From contig JAKLMB010000019.1 of the NCBI GenBank assembly GCA_022813625.1, positions 186,001 through 250,000 of the forward strand: a stretch of DNA of 64,000 nt, given 5' to 3'. This DNA comes from Aaosphaeria pasadenensis. Its lineage: Eukaryota > Ascomycota > Dothideomycetes > Pleosporales. Shown here in pieces: positions 58,201 to 64,000 of this stretch (the first letter of the stretch is position 1; each line of letters starts with the position of its first letter). A model generated the notes under the pieces. The model had not been told where the DNA came from, did no database searches, and saw nothing but the letters and a program-made list of their open reading frames with translations. Made by a program: the position numbers and the translations under genes.

Positions 58201-59935
58201 TTAAACGGTCGAAGAAGGGACAGCCTCGAGGTGGGCATTGGCCTCCTTCTTCTCATTATACGAGTCGGAATCGGAAAACTTGAGCTCATCAACGACAGTA
58301 GAAGAGAACTTCCTGGCGGGGACGCCCTGCTCGAACAGGATATCCAACTCTCCGTAGGTACGGCCCTTGGGCTCTGGGAGACGGAACCAGCACCAGACCA
58401 AGCACAAGAAGCACATGCCTGCCCAGAAGAAGGCGGACTTAGCGCCCCACGCCCAGGCACCAGGGTTCAACATCCTGGGGGTCAAGATGTTGCCGATGAT
58501 GGAGGCAATGTTGTAGGTGTTACGGGCGAGGACGACAGTCTTCTGGCGGAGACGGGTGGAAGGCAACTCAGCGACCAGGGAGTAGCAGACGGGGCCGACT
58601 GTGCAATCATAGACGAATGTGAAGATGAGCAACATAGCGCCGATGGCCCATTGTGCTCCGGTGTTGCCCTTTGGTGCGATTCCTGCGAAACCGATGATAA
58701 GGAGGAGACAGAATTGGACGACCAGACCCGAGATGTAGAGTGTTCGACGTCCGAAGTGAGGGATCAAGAACCAAGCAGTGAAGACACCGACAGCACCGAG
58801 AGCGTATTGGCCGAGAGACATGGAGAAAGCATTGGCAGTGTCCAAACCGGCCTGCTCGAAGAAGTAGGTGGAGAAACCCATGAAGGAGGAACCGCAGAAG
58901 GACTGGGTGAACCACACGAAGCAAGCAATCTCAGTACGGCGGAGATCGGTGCCCTTGAAGCAGTCGATGTAGGAGCTTCCGGTGGTGACGGCCTTTTCCA
59001 TTTCGTTGGTGTGCTTCATCATGGCAATGGTCTCGTCGGGGTTGAAGTTGGACTCGCGTTCGAGGGAAGTGAGGCGGAGAAGCTGCTTCTTTGCGTCCTC
59101 GTATCGCTCCTTGCGGACGAGCCACCAGGGAGATTCGGGAGCAAAGTAAATGCCAATGATCAAAGGAACGGCTGCGTGATTTTTTAGTTTCATTGCTCAA
59201 AAGTGAAGATGTATGGGTCAACTTACGCCAGATCCATTGCAAAGCATAGGGAATTCGGTAGGCCCACTCGTCTGGGCGCTCTGCGACACCTTTCAAGACA
59301 CCCGAGGCGAGGAATTGACCGATGACCCAGCAGAGGTTGACATAGGTGGTAAGGTACGGGCGGAGCGGGACGGGGGTAACTTCAGCGGCATAGGTAGTGG
59401 TGAGCGTCTGGAAGACACCCCACGGTACACCGAGAAGAATGAGACCAGCCAGGAGCATTTGGATGTTCTGGACGAAGAAAACAATAAAGATAAGACCCGT
59501 TACCGCGGTCAGGGCGCCAATCATAGTCTTCTTGTAGCCATAGCGTTCCGCAATGATACCATTGATCATCAAACCGAGGAACTCACCAACGTACGCACCG
59601 TTGGTGAGGCCCGACTGCCAAGCAGCCGTGATCTCGTACGTGCCGTTGGGAAGCTGTTCGCCAAAGTGCCTCTTGAACGCGGGGACCGCGAGCAGGTTGG
59701 CGATGAGCACGATGTCGAAGCCCTCCATGATGATGGCGCCGGACAATAGGACTGACCACCCGACGGCCTTGGGGTACAGTCGCAAGCCCTCCATCAGGCC
59801 CATCTTCTGCTCGGCCTCGGTGGCCTTCGCGGCGTCGCGAGTGAGCTCTTTGATGTCTGCGTTCGCGAGCGACATCTTGCGGGCCTGCTCGCCGTCCACC
59901 TGGACGATGCTGCTGTTGCGGCGTGTGGCATCCAT
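58201..59935 (-). CDS. malP: MFS sugar:H+ symporter, maltose-permease type
   Basis: There are two exons, 59935-59227 and 59171-58201 (559 aa), with a 55-nt intron (GTAAGT...CACGCAG). A soluble N-terminus of about 60 residues is followed by 12 hydrophobic segments. Signatures of the sugar-transporter branch are present: INGIIAERYGYKKT (motif A position), PWGVFQTLTTTYAAEVTP, the central PESPWWLVRKER motif (typical of MAL61/alpha-glucoside carriers), HFGRR, and the C-terminal RLPEPKGRTYGELDILFEQG. These indicate plasma-membrane proton-coupled uptake of maltose or related alpha-glucosides. It diverges from the maltase gene across 2.6 kb and converges with the Zn2Cys6 gene, so the three form a MAL locus. 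Confidence 0.88.
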
Positions 59936-61074
59936 AGTGGTGGGATATGTAGGAAATAATTGGGGACAAAGTGTGGGGATTGAACTTCAGATGCAAGTCA
60001 ATCAAAAAGAAGGCACACAACCACGAGGTCCAAAACGAGAGGGCCCTCTTTTCCTTCGTCTTCTTATCTCTTTGCCCTGATGTGCAATTGGAAAAGAAGC
60101 AGAAGAGTGGAACTTTGCTTTTCGAATTGATGCCGGGTTTCCAGGAAAGAGGATCCACCCCCGGGTACTTATATACATTAACCTGGGGGCCCCTTGGGGT
60201 GGGTATGGGTATGGGGATAGACCAAGGTATCACGACACACACACACACACACCAACAAAACAACCCCAACGTTTACCGCGAAGCGAGAGTAGGGGCCAAG
60301 CCTGGATGGCGCGAAGTGGTAAGAGGTCGTGATGATCTGAGAAGGGAATAGGATGCGGAGAGTAGGGATTGGGATTGGGGAAAGAAAATGAACATTAGAC
60401 TAAAAAAATGGCGCGCCCGCGCGGAGAGGAACATGCGCTACGGAGCTTGGGAGCGCAACTGGGGGAGGCCAATGCATACCATGCGACCAAGCGGGAGCAG
60501 TATTGAGCAGTATTGCTCGAGCTTCCACGCCCCAAAAAAATCCCCATGGGTGAGGTACGATAGTGTATGTCTGGAGAGCAGACAGGCACATTAATTGTGG
60601 ATCGGGGATTGGATTGGATCTGGGGAATGGGCTTGCGTTGTGGAGTAAAATGCAGGCATAGCAGGTTCATCACGACCACACGGAGGACAATAGAGCAGGA
60701 GGGAGTGCCGATCATTGGCTTCAGTGTCGGTCCGCGAGGGCGGGAATGGACTAAAAGAAGGTTATCGTCCACCCATCCATCATGATCCATCATGAGCACA
60801 TCCATCCAACGCGCTTGACCCTGCCGGTTAATGGTTAGTTGGTTAAGTTAGTTAGGTTGCTCGCTACACACGGTTGCGATGTGACTATGTACACCCACCA
60901 AATGCCCTGGGTCTGGGGACTGACGACGGCACAGACGTAGAGATTGAACAAGGTAAGGATGGGATAGGTTCATAGGTAGATCACATGTCATGTATGCTAC
61001 AAGTACTCGTACAATATGTGGCGAGTGATACTCTCGAAAGCTGGTGAAGATGGGGCCGTGTAGGGATTAGATCG

Positions 61075-61088
61075 CGGGATTAAACCCG
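61075..61088. promoter_or_regulatory. Inverted CGG pair, CGGG-N6-CCCG
   Basis: Perfect inverted repeat CGGGATTAAACCCG in the MAL divergent promoter; inverted CGG triplets are a standard binuclear-cluster target. Confidence 0.4.
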
Positions 61089-61580
61089 GTTCAGGTTCTT
61101 AGTGCATTTACCGTACTGTGTATCTGTCGATGGAAGTGAAAGTCTCCCCATCATCGACCAGGGAAGAGGAGGGGGATTGGCAGCGGACGGCGGGGGTTGA
61201 CGTGCGCGGCTCAAAAAGAAGAAAGACAAGGGAAGGACAAGAACGAGAGTTCCAGCCCCGATAATCCTAACGGGCCTGGGGTAGCTTTAGTTGACATGGG
61301 GAAACGACGGGGGCGACGATGATCATTTGCCCATTGTCGGTCCGGGGTTCATTGGAATACGAAGGTTTGTTGAACTTGTTGGCGGGAATTGGCAAGGCTG
61401 CGCAAGTAATGGAATGGGATGGGCTACGAGAATACAACCAAGAATATCATGGTATTAGCTAACTAGAGCAATTCATTAGTTAAACAAACTACGAGGTAAG
61501 CTATGTTTCAAACTATTTGTTTTGCTTCTCAATAATCTCCATACACATTGTCATTCGATTCCGAGTTTCCGAGTTGTTGG

Positions 61581-61594
61581 CGGAATGGACTCGG
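61581..61594 (+). promoter_or_regulatory. AmyR-type element CGG-N8-CGG
   Basis: CGGAATGGACTCGG matches the AmyR consensus CGGN8(C/A)GG, 974 bases upstream of the maltase ATG. Confidence 0.45.
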
Positions 61595-61640
61595 GACTTT
61601 GGGACATGGAGTTGGACGTTAGTCACAGTTGATCATTATT

Positions 61641-61654
61641 GTTCCGAGCGGAAC
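61641..61654. promoter_or_regulatory. Everted CGG pair, GTTCCG-N2-CGGAAC
   Basis: Six-base perfect arms around a 2-base spacer (GTTCCGAGCGGAAC), 47 bases after the CGG-N8-CGG element. Confidence 0.4.
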
Positions 61655-62100
61655 TATTATGTACAATTTCCATTCTTCTACAATGCCGTTGGGTTATGCA
61701 ATTGCTCGTAGGATCAAGTGTCAGGCTATGATGGGGATACTAGGGCATTGAATACCAAGCAAGGTCCGTCGTAGTTTTTTTCAACGTAATGTGATCCTTG
61801 AGGCCCGTTGGCCTCTACTCGATCTATCCTCCGCTCCGTACCTAAGGGTAGCATGACCTTGTATTGTGCATGGAACATGGAAGTAACTCGGTAGATGAAC
61901 TTGTGATCCCATAATTCTCCCGTTCCCCTCTCCGCCTCCACTCATTATTCCCTCGTGCGTGTCTCGTGCCCTCGGTCCTCCCCACTCGAACATATGATGG
62001 ATCGATGTCGGAACGACTACGGGCGAATCACGTCGCGGGGAGCTATGCTTTTCGTACTATAATCTAGGATATGGAATTTCCCATTATCAGAATCATTAGT

Positions 62101-62110
62101 TACCTAGGTA
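62101..62110. repeat. Palindrome TACCTAGGTA, copy 3
   Basis: Identical to the copies at 12262 and 48628; lies 458 bases upstream of the maltase ATG. Confidence 0.5.
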
Positions 62111-62567
62111 GATAGTTCAACCTCTCTCGCTCTCGCAACATCATCTATCTACGGCTTATGGATCTCATAAGTTAATCTAATCCACACACACACTCACACA
62201 CTCATCCAAACGCCGAGGTCAGGTATAAGAGACAACTCTCGCGCCCGGCATACGTGCAAGCAAGCCACGTTTAGACGTACCTTGATTTTTCTCCCCCTCT
62301 CCCTTCCGAATACCCATTTTCTTGCGTCTGGGCATTCATCTTTTCAGCCTCATAACTCAAAGCTACTGCAAGGAGGCTTTGTTTGCTCCGTTTAGTAAGC
62401 TCCCTCATATCCCGAGAGGCCAACATCGACATTCGACGTCGCATTGAGAGTTGGGAAAAACTCCGGGTTTTCGTTACCAAATCGCGGCCTCCGCTCCAAA
62501 GAATCCTTTTGAACAGCACATACCAAATTTTCAAAAATAACCTCCACAACACAACACAGCATTCACA

Positions 62568-63550
62568 ATGACCGTCCCCGAGCAGCAGCACTCCTCAACC
62601 CCATGGTGGAAGTCCGCCGTCGTCTACCAAATCTACCCGGCGTCCTTCAAGGACTCCAACGACGACGGCGTCGGCGACCTGCAGGGCATCATCTCGCAGC
62701 TCGACTACATCCGCGCGCTGGGCGCCGACGTCGTGTGGATCTGCCCCATGTACGACTCCCCGCAGGTCGACATGGGATACGACGTGCGGGACTACGAGAG
62801 CGTGTATGCGCCGTACGGCACCGTCGCCGACATGGAGAGGTTGATCGAGGAGGCGCATCGCAGGGAGATGCGCGTCGTGCTGGATTTGGTCGTCAATCAT
62901 ACTAGTGATCAGGTTAGTCCATCATCCTCTTTTTTTCCCTTTAAACTTCAAAGTTAGTTTGTTGGTCGCGTTGTTGAAGGGCCTATGATGGCGATTTCAT
63001 TTTTCTTGGTGTCCAAGAAATCGCTGGTTGCACCCCTGTCCGTGATCCCCATATTCCCTCCCCTTCGCGAACTCCGACCGTATATGTCGTGTGACTATGT
63101 ACGCTTTTTTGGCGACGCTACCCCGGATACAACGGCGGGGAAAAGCATGGGGACGTCATGCACATCACGGCATGGGAGAGTTGCGGTGTTTATTCATCTT
63201 TTTTTTTCACGCCTCGTTTCTCTTTTCTATTCTTGTTCAACTCGTATTCAGAGGAATATTTTCCTGGTTGCCTTGTGGAGACTCCACGTTAAGGGGCAGG
63301 GAATACTCTGCACTTTGCATAATGTTGAGGGAGACCTGAGAGTTGAGGTCAAAGTTTACTTTTTTGAATTTTGTTTCTTTGCTTGAGTTTTGTTTCTTGA
63401 GCCTTTGCTCTCTGGCTTGCCTCCCGGGCAATTGAAGCCCAAAGAGCCCCAAACTCAACATCTCAAGATGTGAAAACGAAAGAAGACACTAGAAGCTAAC
63501 CTTCCCCCCCCATCTAGCACAAATGGTTCCAAGAGTCACGATCCTCAAAG

Positions 63551-63582
<32 letters not shown>

Positions 63583-64000
63583 GCCCGCCACATACGACCC
63601 CGTCACAGGCGCTCGCAAGCCGCCCAACAACTGGCTGGGCAACTTCGGCGGCAGCGTCTGGCAATGGGACGACCACACGCAGGAGTACTACCTGCACCTC
63701 TTCTGCCCGGAGCAGCCCGACCTCAACTGGGAGAACGAGGAGACGCGCAAGGCCATCTACGAGAGCGCGATGGAGTTCTGGCTGCGGCGCGGCGTCGACG
63801 GGTTCCGCGTCGACACCGTCAACATGTACTCCAAGGGCGACATGCGGGATGCGCCCATCACAGACCCAGACTCGGAGTGGCAGTTCGCGGGCTTCCAGTA
63901 CTGTAATGGACCCAGGATGGCGGAGTTCCTCGGCGAGATGAACCAGGTGCTCGCGAAGTACGATGCCATGACCGTCGGCGAGTGCCCCAACACGCCGGAC
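62568..64000 (+). CDS. malT: GH13 alpha-glucosidase (intracellular maltase), 3' end outside window
   Basis: Exon 1 is 62568-62912 (context ATTCACAATGACC) and exon 2 runs from 63518 to the window end. They are joined by a 605-nt intron (GTTAGTCC...CATCTAG). The join restores VVNHTSDQHKWFQESRSS, so the splice is secure. The 276 residues seen carry VVYQIYPASFKDSNDDGVGD, the GH13 region I DLVVNHTSD, the nucleophile Asp in GFRVDTVNMYSKGD, and the likely acid/base Glu in TVGECPNTPD. The third carboxylate (NHDQ region) lies beyond the window. There is no signal peptide, which fits a cytosolic maltase hydrolysing imported maltose. Full family length is about 570-600 aa. It diverges from the permease gene. 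GC content in exon 2 is clearly higher than in the intron. Confidence 0.92.

Larger units (their letters stand above)
59936..62567. promoter_or_regulatory. Divergent promoter of the maltose permease and maltase genes
   Basis: 2.6 kb with no credible gene. Candidate Zn2Cys6 sites: CGG-N8-CCG (61075-61088), CGG-N8-CGG (61581-61594) and CCG-N2-CGG (61641-61654). CTGGGG, which fits the CreA consensus SYGGRG, occurs at 60183-60188, 60620-60625, 60914-60919 and 61276-61281. An AC microsatellite lies at about 60234-60252 and a TACCTAGGTA palindrome at 62101-62110. The layout suggests joint induction by the neighbouring regulator and glucose repression; that is inference. Confidence 0.6.

Noticed and set aside
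62985..63386. 133-codon frame inside the maltase intron
   Set aside because: No domain, and the flanking exons join perfectly across it; kept only as part of the long-intron finding.

Overview
This window is nuclear DNA from a filamentous ascomycete (Pezizomycotina). The evidence is direct. Genes carry short introns of 45-101 nt with GTRNGY donors, CTRAC/CTGAC branch sequences and YAG acceptors. Intergenic regions are long and pyrimidine- or microsatellite-rich. The proteins are typical of the group: a KipA-type kinesin, a fungal ubiquitin-like-domain protein, a highly reducing polyketide synthase, a Zn2Cys6 regulator and a fungal maltose locus. I cannot fix the class; the maltose locus resembles that of Eurotiomycetes. 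I rebuilt every spliced gene by eye, and the exon phases close exactly in all of them.

Left part (1-25.3 kb), mostly housekeeping: the C-terminal part of a Na+/Ca2+ exchanger (+), a proline-rich/coiled-coil protein with a ubiquitin-like domain (+), a FUT8-like type II membrane glycosyltransferase (-), a kinesin-7 KipA/Tea2 motor (-), an unrecognised membrane protein (-), and the small-subunit processome protein UTP13 (+). The last two share a 278-bp divergent promoter.

Middle (25.7-41.7 kb), a secondary-metabolite locus: an intact 14-TM-type MFS transporter (+), tail to tail with a nine-exon highly reducing PKS of 2,385 aa (-). Next come a seven-TM fungal-rhodopsin-type membrane protein (-), a second MFS transporter that is a multiply frameshifted pseudogene (+), and a small DUF7704-type membrane protein (-). 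The PKS has KS-AT-DH-(degenerate methyltransferase)-ER-KR-ACP and no release domain. No dedicated tailoring enzyme, release enzyme or cluster regulator lies beside it.

From 41.7 to 44.9 kb is an AT-rich gene-poor island with a 17-bp minisatellite. It is followed by a divergent pair: a secreted cysteine-rich single-pass membrane protein (-) and a secreted GH5 hydrolase (+).

Right part (49.9-64 kb): a Tsl1/Tps3-like non-catalytic-looking subunit of the trehalose synthase complex (+), HIS1 (+) with two perfect Gcn4/CpcA sites upstream, and a maltose-utilisation locus. That locus is a Zn2Cys6 regulator (+), an MFS maltose-type permease (-) and a GH13 maltase (+, cut by the window end). Permease and maltase diverge from a 2.6-kb promoter that holds paired CGG elements and CreA-type sites. 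Inference: the regulator senses or responds to maltose and drives the pair, and glucose represses it.

I found no rRNA, tRNA, CRISPR array or intact transposon. The best leads are the decaying transporter beside an intact PKS, the lost SAM motif in the PKS, the altered active sites of the trehalose subunit, the 605-nt intron in the maltase gene, and an unexplained cluster of TTAAG(G/C)TTA nonamers.
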